Below the pieces are notes generated by a model. That model made no database searches, was not told the origin of the DNA, and was given only the letters and a program-made list of their open reading frames with translations. 64,000 nt of DNA from Rhizobium sp. BK376 (GTDB lineage: Bacteria > Pseudomonadota > Alphaproteobacteria > Rhizobiales > Rhizobiaceae). Both the position numbers and the translations under genes were made by a program. Positions 46,519 to 55,147 of this stretch are shown here, in pieces (the first letter of the stretch is position 1; the number at the start of each line of letters is the position of its first letter). The stretch is from assembly GCF_004341625.1 (NCBI RefSeq), contig NZ_SLZG01000004.1, positions 186,001 through 250,000 of the forward strand, written 5' to 3'.

Positions 46519-47490
46519 ATGAGCGGCTCAGACAATCCCTACAACGCTTCTTTCGGCGGCCAGATGTCGGCGCAGGCGCACTATGGCGCAGCGCCCGCCG
46601 ACGGCGGTTCGCATATCAAGGATACGACCACGGCGAACTTCGCCAAGGACGTCATCGAGGAATCGCGCAATCAGCCGGTGCTGGTCGATTTCTGGGCGCC
46701 CTGGTGCGGCCCGTGCAAGCAGTTGACGCCTGTCCTTGAAAAGGTCGTCAATGAGGGCCGCGGCAAGGTCAAGCTGGTCAAGATGAACATCGACGACCAT
46801 CCCTCGATCGCCGGCCAGCTCGGCATCCAGTCGATTCCCGCCGTCATCGCCTTCGTCAATGGACGCCCGGCCGACGGTTTCATGGGCGCCGTTGCTGAAA
46901 GCCAGGTCCGCCAATTCATCGATCGTCTCGGCGGCGCAGGCGGCGGTGCGGACGATGAGGCCGCGCAGATTGCCGGTATCCTCGAAGAGGCGGCAACGCT
47001 GCTTGCCGAGGGCGATATCAATGGTGCAGCCGAGCTGTTCGGCGCGGTTCTTCAGGCTGATCCGGAAAATGCAAAGGCACTCGCCGGTATGGCCGAATGC
47101 ATGATCGCCGCAGGTCAGAATGACCGGGCGCGCCAGGCTCTGTCGGAGTTGCCGGAAACGCTGTCGAAAGATGCAGGCATCCAGGGCGTGCTGAAAAAGC
47201 TCGACCAGATCGACGAAGCCCGCAAGCTCGGCGATCCCACCGCTCTGGAGCACGAGCTGGCGCGGAACCCCGACGATCACGAAGCCCGCATGAAGCTCGC
47301 CAAGATCCTGAACGTACAGGGCAAGCATGACGAGGCGGCCGAGCATCTGCTGACGATCATGCGCCGCGACCGTACCTTCGACGACGATGGCGCCCGTCGG
47401 CAGCTTCTTCAATTCTTCGAGGTCTGGGGACCGAAGGATCCGGCAACAATCGCGGCACGCCGGCGGCTGTCCTCGATCCTGTTTTCCTGA
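46519..47490 (+). CDS. CnoX/YbbN-like thioredoxin-TPR co-chaperone
   Basis: A 323-residue protein. An N-terminal thioredoxin domain (about 35-140) has an intact WCGPC (C63, C66). A TPR-rich C-terminal half (160-320) follows, with AAELFGAVLQADPENAKALAGMAEC. This is the YbbN/CnoX arrangement of holdase co-chaperones that protect proteins from oxidation and hand them to GroEL. E. coli YbbN lacks the full CXXC, so this form could still be redox active. Confidence 0.9.
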   Translation: MSGSDNPYNASFGGQMSAQAHYGAAPADGGSHIKDTTTANFAKDVIEESRNQPVLVDFWAPWCGPCKQLTPVLEKVVNEGRGKVKLVKMNIDDHPSIAGQLGIQSIPAVIAFVNGRPADGFMGAVAESQVRQFIDRLGGAGGGADDEAAQIAGILEEAATLLAEGDINGAAELFGAVLQADPENAKALAGMAECMIAAGQNDRARQALSELPETLSKDAGIQGVLKKLDQIDEARKLGDPTALEHELARNPDDHEARMKLAKILNVQGKHDEAAEHLLTIMRRDRTFDDDGARRQLLQFFEVWGPKDPATIAARRRLSSILFS

Positions 47491-47603
47491 CCTATCGTAA
47501 CGAGTGCCCTTGCGTTTTCGCTTGAGTCCACCACATTTCGGTCAGGGATGGCGCGTATGACAGGAATGGCCGCAGTAAATGCGGCCAAGGCGGGAATCCT
47601 CAC

Positions 47604-48266
47604 ATGCAAGTTGGCAATGCCAGATATCTTAAGCCCGGCGACCTGCCGGATTCCGTAGCCGTATTCCCGCTTACGGGGGCGCTTTTGCTGCCGGGCGGGC
47701 AATTGCCGCTGAATATTTTCGAACCGCGCTATTTGACGATGTTCGATGCCGCGATATCAGGCAACCGATTGATCGGCATGGCACAGCCGGCATTGAATGA
47801 ACCGGCCGACACGACCCATCTTGCGCAGGTCGGCTGCCTTGGCCGGATCACCTCCTTCACGGAGACCGGCGACGGCCGCTATATCGTCTCCCTCACCGGC
47901 ATCTGCCGCTTCCGCCTGATCAACGAAACGACCGGCCACCAGCCCTATCGCAGCTTCCGAATTGCACCATTCGTCGCTGATCTAAAGTCCCGGGACGAAG
48001 AGGATACCGTCGATCGCCCAGCTCTGCTGACGGCGTTCAAGGCCTATCTCGAGGCCAACAAGCTGGAGGCGGATTGGGACAGCGTCGAGCGCGCCAGCAA
48101 CATGACACTGGTCAATTCCCTGGCGATGATGGCGCCCTTCGAACCGGCCGAAAAACAGGCGCTTCTGGAAGCACCTGACCTCAAGACCCGGGCGGAAACC
48201 TTCGTCGCCATCACCGCAATCGTGCTGGCACGCACCTTCGGCGATTCCGATTCACTGATGCAATAA
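47604..48266 (+). CDS. Lon N-terminal-like (LON substrate-binding) domain protein
   Basis: A 220-residue protein equal to the N-terminal domain of Lon without ATPase or protease parts. [26 protein letters not shown] near residues 19-44 is the signature, followed by GCLGRITSF and [15 protein letters not shown]. Function is unknown; possibly substrate binding or regulatory. Trm112 follows 10 bases later, so the two are co-transcribed. Confidence 0.9.
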   Translation: MQVGNARYLKPGDLPDSVAVFPLTGALLLPGGQLPLNIFEPRYLTMFDAAISGNRLIGMAQPALNEPADTTHLAQVGCLGRITSFTETGDGRYIVSLTGICRFRLINETTGHQPYRSFRIAPFVADLKSRDEEDTVDRPALLTAFKAYLEANKLEADWDSVERASNMTLVNSLAMMAPFEPAEKQALLEAPDLKTRAETFVAITAIVLARTFGDSDSLMQ

Positions 48267-48276
48267 TCGAGGCGAG

Positions 48277-48465
48277 ATGGACGATACCGTCAGCAAAGTC
48301 GACACCAAGCTCCTCGACCTGCTCGTCTGCCCGCTGACCAAGGGCAGGCTCAGCTATGATCGGGAGAGGAACGAGCTCGTTTCCGAAAAGGCGCGACTTG
48401 CCTATCCCATCCGCGATGGCATCCCGATCATGCTGGTGTCAGAGGCGCGACGGCTGGACGATTAG
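48277..48465 (+). CDS. Trm112 family protein
   Basis: A 62-residue protein: [19 protein letters not shown], then [13 protein letters not shown], the YcaR/Trm112 signature. Only one cysteine (C21) of the zinc ribbon remains, as in many bacterial members. In eukaryotes Trm112 activates methyltransferases; the bacterial role is unclear. Confidence 0.9.
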   Translation: MDDTVSKVDTKLLDLLVCPLTKGRLSYDRERNELVSEKARLAYPIRDGIPIMLVSEARRLDD

Positions 48466-48484
48466 GCGGCGCCTCGAATTTGGG

Positions 48485-49642
48485 TCAGTCGGCGGCATCC
48501 AGTGCCGTTAGGATCTGATAGGCGGCCAAGACGCGGTCCTCATTGGGATAGTTCTTGTTGGCCAGGATCACGATGCCCAGATGTTTCTTCGGGATGAAGG
48601 CGATATTGGCCCCGAATCCGTTGGTGGAACCGGTCTTGTTGATCCAGGCATCCTCGTGCGGCGACATGGGCGGCGTCAGCGCCGAGACCGGGATCGTATC
48701 CAGCATCGCGTTCGAATTCCCTTTCAGCAATACGTCTTGTGCGGTCGGATAGGCATATTGCTCCCAGATGAAGTCCTGGGTCATGTCGCCGACGTTGAAA
48801 TAGCCGGTATGAGTCTTGGAGATAGACTGCGCCAATTTTCCGTCGACTTTCGCAAGACCCATATTCGCGTCGACGAAGCGGATCATATCGCTCGCGGTTG
48901 ATTTTACGCCATAAGCCTCGGACGAGAGGATGGCTGGCGTCAATCGTGCCGGCTCGCCGCTTCGCTTATAGCCCTGAGCATAGTCCGCCGCCCTCGATTT
49001 TGGCACCGTGATATAGGTGTTCTTCAATCCGAGGCCGGGGAACAGCTTACCCTGCATCAGGGCCGTAAAATCCTCATGCATGGCCTTCGCTGTCACATAG
49101 CCGAGCATGCCGATGCTCGGATTGGCGTAGGTCCTGTGCGTTCCCATCTCATAGGACGGCTTCCATCCCTGGAGATAGTTGATGAGCTGCTTGTCGGTCT
49201 TCACATCGTCGGGCACCTGCAGCGGAAATCCGCCCGCCGTGTGCGTCCCCAAATTCATCAGCTGAACCTCGCCGAACGGCTTGCCCTTCATCGACGGCAG
49301 ATATTTGCTAACCTTGTCGGTTAGCGAAAGCTGCCCGTTTACCTCGGCATAGGAGGCGAGCGTGCCGGTGAAAGTCTTGCTGATGGATCCCAGCTCGAAA
49401 AGGGTAGAGGATTTGATCGGCTTGCCCGTATCCTTGGACTCGACGCCATAGTTGAAGACGTGGTCCTTGCCATCGACCGAAATGCCGACAGCAATGCCGG
49501 GAATGCCGTATTTCTCCATGATCGGCTTGATCGCCGCATCGGAAATCGCCTGCAGCTTGGTCTCGTCCGCGGAAAATGCGTTTGTCGATGCCGACATCGA
49601 AACGAGAGCAGCCGATAGAATTTTTATCCAGTGAGACTTCAT
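48485..49642 (-). CDS. ampC: class C (AmpC-type) beta-lactamase
   Basis: A 385-residue secreted serine hydrolase from ATG 49642 (an upstream GTG at 49651 is less likely). The signal peptide covers about residues 1-24. The active site has S86-x-x-K89 (ELGSISKTF), Y172-A-N (TYANPS) and K336-T-G (NKTGSTNGFG), all as in class C enzymes. Length fits AmpC. It is divergent from an AmpR-like regulator, so it is likely inducible by beta-lactams or cell-wall fragments. Activity and spectrum cannot be judged here. Confidence 0.88.
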   Translation of the reverse strand: MKSHWIKILSAALVSMSASTNAFSADETKLQAISDAAIKPIMEKYGIPGIAVGISVDGKDHVFNYGVESKDTGKPIKSSTLFELGSISKTFTGTLASYAEVNGQLSLTDKVSKYLPSMKGKPFGEVQLMNLGTHTAGGFPLQVPDDVKTDKQLINYLQGWKPSYEMGTHRTYANPSIGMLGYVTAKAMHEDFTALMQGKLFPGLGLKNTYITVPKSRAADYAQGYKRSGEPARLTPAILSSEAYGVKSTASDMIRFVDANMGLAKVDGKLAQSISKTHTGYFNVGDMTQDFIWEQYAYPTAQDVLLKGNSNAMLDTIPVSALTPPMSPHEDAWINKTGSTNGFGANIAFIPKKHLGIVILANKNYPNEDRVLAAYQILTALDAAD

Positions 49643-49665
49643 TGTTTCCACCCAAATTCAACAGG

Positions 49666-49687
49666 TTCAGCGCCTTGGGACGCTGAA
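49666..49687. promoter_or_regulatory. inverted repeat in the ampC-ampR intergenic region
   Basis: TTCAGCG and CGCTGAA form a perfect 7-bp dyad with an 8-base gap, 24 bases upstream of ampC. It could be an operator for the LysR-type AmpR or a leader hairpin of ampC. The whole divergent region is 121 bases. Confidence 0.4.
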
Positions 49688-49763
49688 ACAGGGTTTAGGC
49701 GGACTGTTTTGCCGTTACAAACGATGATATCTCGGAGCAAGCATAAGAAATTCTAGGCCATCC

Positions 49764-50633
49764 ATGGTTCGCCCCTTCCTTCCCCTGAACAACCTCAGGG
49801 CCTTCGAAGCCTCCGCCAGACACCTGAGCTTCACGCGCGCCGCAATCGAGCTCTGCGTCACGCAGGCCGCCGTCAGCCAGCAGGTCAAGAGCCTCGAGCA
49901 GCGGCTTGGCGTCGCCCTCTTCCAGCGGCTGCCACGGGGCCTGAAAATCACTGCGGAGGGCGAGGCGCTCCTGCCGACGGTTACCCATTCCTTCGATCAG
50001 ATGGCAACCGCGCTGGATCGGGTCGAGGCCGGGCAGGTGCGGGAACTGCTCTTCCTCGGTGCGGTCGGAACCTTTGCCGTCGGGTGGCTGCTGCCGAGGC
50101 TGGCGGACTTCCGGGAGCGGCATCCCTTCATCGACGTGCGGCTTTCCACCAACAATAACCGGGTGGATCTGGCGGCCGAAGGACTGGACTTCGCCATTCG
50201 CTTCGGCAGCGGCCTATGGCACGGCACCGAAGCGGTTCGCCTGTTCGAGGCACCGCTCTCCCCTTTGTGCATCCCCAGGCTCGCCGAACGCCTTAGATCA
50301 CCGGCTGATCTCGCAGACGCGACGTTGCTCCGCAGCTATCGGGCCGACGAGTGGACGACCTGGTTCAAGGCGGCCGGTATTGCCACAACGGCCCAGCCGA
50401 ACGCGGGTGTCATTTTCGACTCGTCCCTCGCCATGATGGAAGCCGCCCAGCAGGGCATTGGTGTTGCTCTCGCGCCGCCGTTGATGTTCGAGGAACATCT
50501 GTCCTCTGGCAGGATCAGACAACCCTTTCCCACCAGTATATCGCTCGGAAGCTACTGGCTGACGCGACTCGAATCAAAGCAGCCGACGGCAGCCATGACC
50601 GCTTTCTCGGATTGGATATTCTCGAAGATCTGA
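49764..50633 (+). CDS. ampR: AmpR-like LysR family regulator of ampC
   Basis: A 289-residue LysR protein. FLPLNNLRAFEASARHLSFT and the helix-turn-helix AAIELCVTQAAVSQQVKSLE resemble AmpR closely, as do STNNNRVDLAAEGLDFAIRF, the WHGTEA segment, TLLRSYRADEWTTW and LGSYWLTRLESK in the effector domain. AmpR senses muropeptides and UDP-MurNAc-pentapeptide and controls ampC. The divergent ampC next door supports the call. Confidence 0.9.
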   Translation: MVRPFLPLNNLRAFEASARHLSFTRAAIELCVTQAAVSQQVKSLEQRLGVALFQRLPRGLKITAEGEALLPTVTHSFDQMATALDRVEAGQVRELLFLGAVGTFAVGWLLPRLADFRERHPFIDVRLSTNNNRVDLAAEGLDFAIRFGSGLWHGTEAVRLFEAPLSPLCIPRLAERLRSPADLADATLLRSYRADEWTTWFKAAGIATTAQPNAGVIFDSSLAMMEAAQQGIGVALAPPLMFEEHLSSGRIRQPFPTSISLGSYWLTRLESKQPTAAMTAFSDWIFSKI

Positions 50634-50666
50634 CGGCGGATTGAATCGACCGAAAACCCTCAGATC
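50627..50666. other. inverted repeat joining convergent stops of ampR and ubiH-like genes
   Basis: GATCTGA (50627-50633) and TCAGATC (50660-50666) are perfect complements around a 26-base loop, and each includes one gene's stop codon. A weak bidirectional terminator at best. Confidence 0.35.
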
Positions 50667-51874
50667 GTCTGCCCCGCCAGAAGCCGCGGATTTCCCTTGG
50701 CTGTGGTGCCGGCGGCCTGGCCTATGAAATAGGACTTGAGGCCGGGCAGGCGGTCGACGATGCCGAGGCCGAAATCGCGGGCGATGCGAACAGGCCCAAC
50801 GTCGTTGGAAAAAAGCCGGTTCAGCACATCGGTGGTCACGCCCATGCGGAACGTGTCGAACCGCCGCCACGTCTGGTAGCGCTCGAGAATATTGATCGAA
50901 CCGATATCCAGCCCCAGGCGATCAGCCTCGACGACGGTTTCCGCCAGCGCTGCAACATCCTTGAAGCCGAGGTTCAGGCCCTGACCGGAAATCGGATGGA
51001 TGCCATGGGCGGCATCGCCGGCGAGCGCGAACCGGGGGGCAACGAAGGAGCGCGCGAGCGTAAGCCCAAGCGGGAAGGCGCGGCGGTTGCCGACGGCGCG
51101 CAGCGCGCCGAGCTTGTGGCCGAAGCGACGCTCCAGTTCCTCCTCGAATATGAGATCGTCGGAGGCGACCAATCTATCGGCATCGGGCGTCCGCTCCGTC
51201 CAGACCAGCGAGGAGCGGTTGTTTTTGAGCGGCAGAATGGCGAAGGGGCCGGCGGGCAGGAAGTGCTCTTCGGCGCAGCCATTATGGGGCCGCTCATGTT
51301 CGACGGTGGTCACAATGCCCGACTGTCCGTAATCCCAGCTGACCGTCTTGATGCCTGCCATATCGCGAAGCTTCGAGCGAACGCCGTCGCAAGCGACCAG
51401 AAGACGCGTTTCCAGCACGCTGCCATCCGAGAGCGACAGCGCGACGGAAGCGTCGCCGGTCTTGAAATCCGTGGCGGACAATCCGTGACGGATGGTGATG
51501 CCCAGGCGTTCGCAGGCGCCGCGCAATGCGCCGACCATGGCGACATTGGGGACCATATGGGCGAAGGGCTGCCCTTCCTCGATATCGCCGTCAAAGGTAA
51601 GGAAAACCGGACGGACGGGATCGGAAGCGCGCGAATCGGTCACGATCATCCGCGTTATCGGCTCGGCTTCCGGCCTGATCTCGTCCCAGACGCCGAAGAC
51701 GTCGAGCATCTTCGAGGCGGCGACGATGATCGCGGAGGCCCGGGCATCCTTTTTCCAGGCCTCTTCCGGCGCGCTTTCCACGACCTGGACATCAAGGTGC
51801 GGCGCCGCCTGCTTGACCGCAACCGCAGCCGCAAGACCCACGTAGCCTCCGCCAACCACCAGCATGTCCAACAT
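50660..51874 (-). CDS. UbiH/COQ6-type FAD-dependent hydroxylase
   Basis: A 404-residue flavoprotein monooxygenase from ATG 51874 (GGGAG 7 bases upstream). The FAD fold is LVVGGGYVGLAAAVAVK, the second motif LLVACDGVRSKLRDMAGI (DG) and the third FALAGDAAHGIHPISGQGLNLGF (GD with HPxxGQGLN), as in ubiquinone hydroxylases. It probably hydroxylates a ubiquinone ring position; which one is not clear. It diverges from tesB. Confidence 0.9.
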   Translation of the reverse strand: MLDMLVVGGGYVGLAAAVAVKQAAPHLDVQVVESAPEEAWKKDARASAIIVAASKMLDVFGVWDEIRPEAEPITRMIVTDSRASDPVRPVFLTFDGDIEEGQPFAHMVPNVAMVGALRGACERLGITIRHGLSATDFKTGDASVALSLSDGSVLETRLLVACDGVRSKLRDMAGIKTVSWDYGQSGIVTTVEHERPHNGCAEEHFLPAGPFAILPLKNNRSSLVWTERTPDADRLVASDDLIFEEELERRFGHKLGALRAVGNRRAFPLGLTLARSFVAPRFALAGDAAHGIHPISGQGLNLGFKDVAALAETVVEADRLGLDIGSINILERYQTWRRFDTFRMGVTTDVLNRLFSNDVGPVRIARDFGLGIVDRLPGLKSYFIGQAAGTTAKGNPRLLAGQTI

Positions 51875-51957
51875 CGCGCGCTCCCGTTCCTTGTGATCGA
51901 TCAATGGCCTATATAGAGCATCAGTTCATTCCTTCCTACCATCGGAGTGGGTCCAAA

Positions 51958-52842
51958 ATGCCGCGCGAACCTGCAAAATCGACCGCCATGGAGCAATTGA
52001 TTGCGACGCTCGATCTGGAGCCTATCGAGGTCAATCTGTTTCGCGGCAACAGCCCGCAGGTCGGCTGGCAACGCGTCTTCGGCGGCCAGGTCATCGGCCA
52101 GGCGTTGATCGCGGCGCAGCGGACCGTGGAGGCTGATCGCTTCGTGCATTCGCTGCATGCCTATTTCATGCGACCCGGTGATCCCTCCGTGCCGATCGTC
52201 TATCAGGTCGAGCGTCTGCGCGACGGATCGGGCTTCAACACACGGCGAGTGCTTGCCATTCAGCACGGCAAGGGGATCTTCGCCATGTCTGTCTCCTTTC
52301 AGATCGAGGAGGAGGGTTTCGACCATCAGATCTCTATGCCGGATGTCCCGCCACCCGAGACGCTGCTCGGCGAAAAGGAGATCAAGGAGCGCTATCTTGC
52401 GCACGCGCCGGAACCGATCCGCCGTTATTGGGAGCGGGAGCGCCCGATCGAGATCCGACCGGTTTCGCTTACCCATTATTTTTCCAACACCAAGCTTGAT
52501 CCCAGACAGGATGTCTGGGTGCGGGCAACAGGTCCGGTCCCGGAGGACAGGACGTATCAGGCCGCAATTCTTGCCTATCTCTCCGACATGACGCTTCTGG
52601 ATGCGGCCCTCTTTGCCCACGGAACATCGATCTTCGACCAAAGCCTTCAAGTCGCAAGCTTGGATCACGCCATGTGGTTCCATCGTCCCTGCAAGCTCGA
52701 CGACTGGCTGCTCTATACGCAAGATAGTCCAAGCGCCTCGGGCGCACGCGGAATGACGAGAGGTAGCCTTTTTACGCGATCCGGTGTCCTGATTGCGTCC
52801 GTGGCCCAGGAGGGCCTGATCCGGAAAAAGGCAAATGCCTAA
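51958..52842 (+). CDS. tesB: acyl-CoA thioesterase II
   Basis: A 294-residue double-hotdog thioesterase hydrolysing acyl-CoA. RVFGGQVIGQALIAAQRTV near the N-terminus, LHAYFMRPGDPSVPIVYQVERLRDG and the C-terminal ASLDHAMWFHRP (catalytic D) are TesB hallmarks. The start is ATG 51958, with GGAGTGGG upstream; the frame is open to 51904, but that overlaps the divergent gene's leader. Confidence 0.94.
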   Translation: MPREPAKSTAMEQLIATLDLEPIEVNLFRGNSPQVGWQRVFGGQVIGQALIAAQRTVEADRFVHSLHAYFMRPGDPSVPIVYQVERLRDGSGFNTRRVLAIQHGKGIFAMSVSFQIEEEGFDHQISMPDVPPPETLLGEKEIKERYLAHAPEPIRRYWERERPIEIRPVSLTHYFSNTKLDPRQDVWVRATGPVPEDRTYQAAILAYLSDMTLLDAALFAHGTSIFDQSLQVASLDHAMWFHRPCKLDDWLLYTQDSPSASGARGMTRGSLFTRSGVLIASVAQEGLIRKKANA

Positions 52843-52864
52843 ATAAAATGCTTGTTTATAAATT

Positions 52865-52881
52865 TGCGCATTATTTGTGCG
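52865..52881 (+). promoter_or_regulatory. candidate NtrC enhancer site
   Basis: TGCGCA-TTATT-TGTGCG is a 17-base near-dyad close to the NtrC consensus TGCACC-N5-GGTGCA. It is about 100 bases upstream of the sigma-54 promoter, a normal enhancer distance. Confidence 0.5.
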
Positions 52882-52951
52882 CTTATTGACCGATCAATTG
52901 CATGTAAAATGGATCCATACTTTAATTTCTTTACTTTTCAATAACTTATAA

Positions 52952-53407
<456 letters not shown>

Positions 53408-53431
53408 TACGGCCATCAGGGAGTTATTTGC

Positions 53432-54874
53432 ATGTCATTTCCTAAGCTTTCTTCCACTCTTGCTCGGGTGAGCGCGGTTTCCGCAGCTCTCCTTGCGCCG
53501 GCGATCGCGCTCGCGCAGCAGGCGGCTCCAGCCGCTGCACCGGCCGCCGCGGCAGCAGCACCGGCCATTACCATGGACAAGGGTGACAACACCTGGATGT
53601 TGGTCTCCACCGTCCTCGTTCTCCTCATGACCGTTCCCGGCCTTGCCCTGTTCTACGGCGGCCTTGTTCGCGCCAAGAACATGCTGTCCGTTCTCATGCA
53701 GGTCTTCATGATCACGGCTGTCGTGATGATCATCTGGTGCGTCTATGGCTACTCGCTCGCCTTCACGGACGGCGGCTCGATGAACATGTTCGTCGGCGGC
53801 TTCTCAAAGGCCTTCCTGGCAGGCGTCGGCACCGATCCGAAGGATCTCGTCGAGACCTTCACCAAGGGCGTCGGCATTCCGGAACTGACCTATGTCTGCT
53901 TCCAGATGACCTTTGCCGCCATCACGCCCGGCCTGATCGTCGGCGCTTTCGCCGAGCGCATGAAGTTCTCGGCAGTCATGCTGTTCGTTATCCTGTGGGT
54001 CACCTTCATCTACTTCCCGATCGCTCACATGGTCTGGTTCTGGGGTGGTCCGAGCGCCTATACGGCTCCGTCGGGCATGGTCTTCGGCTTCGGCGCGATC
54101 GACTTCGCAGGCGGCACGGTCGTTCACATCAACGCCGGCATTGCCGGTCTGGTTGGCGCGATCATGCTCGGCAAGCGCACCGGCTATAAGAAGGAGATCA
54201 TGGCTCCTCACTCGATGACGCTCACCATGGTCGGCGCATCGCTGCTCTGGGTCGGCTGGTTCGGCTTCAACGCTGGTTCCAACCTGGAAGCCAACAGCTA
54301 CGCTTCGCTCGCAATGATCAACACCTTCGTTGCCACGGCAGCAGCAGCCGTTTCCTGGTGCATCGTCGAAACCTTCACCCGCGGCAAGGCTTCGATGCTG
54401 GGTGCTGCTTCGGGCGCCGTCGCTGGTCTCGTCGCCGTTACCCCGGCTGCCGGCTTCGCCGGTCCGATGGGCTCCATCGTCCTCGGTCTGCTCGTCTCGC
54501 CGATCTGCTACTTCTTCGTCGATGTCGTGAAGAACAAGTTCAACTACGACGACAGCCTCGACGTCTTCGGCGTACACTGCATCGGTGGTATCTTCGGCGC
54601 TCTGGCAACCGGCATCCTGGTCAATCCTGCCCTTAACGGCACCGGCATCGTCGACTATTCGACGGCTGACTTCGCAGCCAGCTACCCGGGCACCGCGACC
54701 CAGCTCCTCGCCCAAGCCAAGGGTGTTCTGACCACGCTTCTGTGGTCGGGTATTGGTTCGGCGATCCTCTACAAGGTCGTCGACGTCATCGTCGGCCTGC
54801 GCGTGCCTGTCGAAGCCGAGCGCGAAGGCCTCGACCTCGCCTCGCATGGCGAAGCCGCTTACCACGCTTCCTAA
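53432..54874 (+). CDS. amtB: ammonium transporter AmtB
   Basis: A 480-residue ammonium channel with a cleavable N-terminal signal (about residues 1-30) and 11 membrane spans. Family sequence includes FYGGLVRAKNMLSVLMQ, the first twin-histidine region in the DFAGGTVVHINAGIAGL span and the second in VFGVHCIGGIFGALATG. The last 30 residues are the cytosolic tail. It forms a functional pair with glnK and ends in a strong terminator. Confidence 0.96.
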   Translation: MSFPKLSSTLARVSAVSAALLAPAIALAQQAAPAAAPAAAAAAPAITMDKGDNTWMLVSTVLVLLMTVPGLALFYGGLVRAKNMLSVLMQVFMITAVVMIIWCVYGYSLAFTDGGSMNMFVGGFSKAFLAGVGTDPKDLVETFTKGVGIPELTYVCFQMTFAAITPGLIVGAFAERMKFSAVMLFVILWVTFIYFPIAHMVWFWGGPSAYTAPSGMVFGFGAIDFAGGTVVHINAGIAGLVGAIMLGKRTGYKKEIMAPHSMTLTMVGASLLWVGWFGFNAGSNLEANSYASLAMINTFVATAAAAVSWCIVETFTRGKASMLGAASGAVAGLVAVTPAAGFAGPMGSIVLGLLVSPICYFFVDVVKNKFNYDDSLDVFGVHCIGGIFGALATGILVNPALNGTGIVDYSTADFAASYPGTATQLLAQAKGVLTTLLWSGIGSAILYKVVDVIVGLRVPVEAEREGLDLASHGEAAYHAS

Positions 54875-54954
54875 TTGAGAGCTTGCGATGCCGGGGCAAC
54901 GACCCCGGCCTCGCTGAACCTCCCGTCGCGGTCTTATGAAGATAAGCCGCTTTT

Positions 54955-54986
54955 GGCCCGAACTCCCAAAGGTTCGGGCCTTTTTT
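54955..54986 (+). terminator. Rho-independent terminator of glnK-amtB
   Basis: A perfect 9-bp stem, GGCCCGAAC with GTTCGGGCC around an 8-base loop, followed by six T. It begins 80 bases after the amtB stop. Confidence 0.9.
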
Positions 54987-55046
54987 ATTGTCCACACCTT
55001 CAGCAAACGCCATTTTTTCCACGCCGCAGCAAGCGGGATTGGATGG

Positions 55047-55063
55047 TTAACATGCCATTAACC
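55047..55063 (+). promoter_or_regulatory. CtrA box upstream of ftsK
   Basis: TTAA-CATGCCA-TTAACC is an exact match to the extended CtrA consensus TTAA-N7-TTAACC. It lies 85 bases before the ftsK start. With flanking bases it is also a palindrome (GGTTAA...TTAACC). Confidence 0.6.
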
Positions 55064-55147
55064 CTCCTCTGATTAGGTAGAGCTGACGTATCAGGCGATC
55101 GGCATTCGCCGATTCGCGTTCCTTCGACTTTAGGCGGGCTGGACAAT

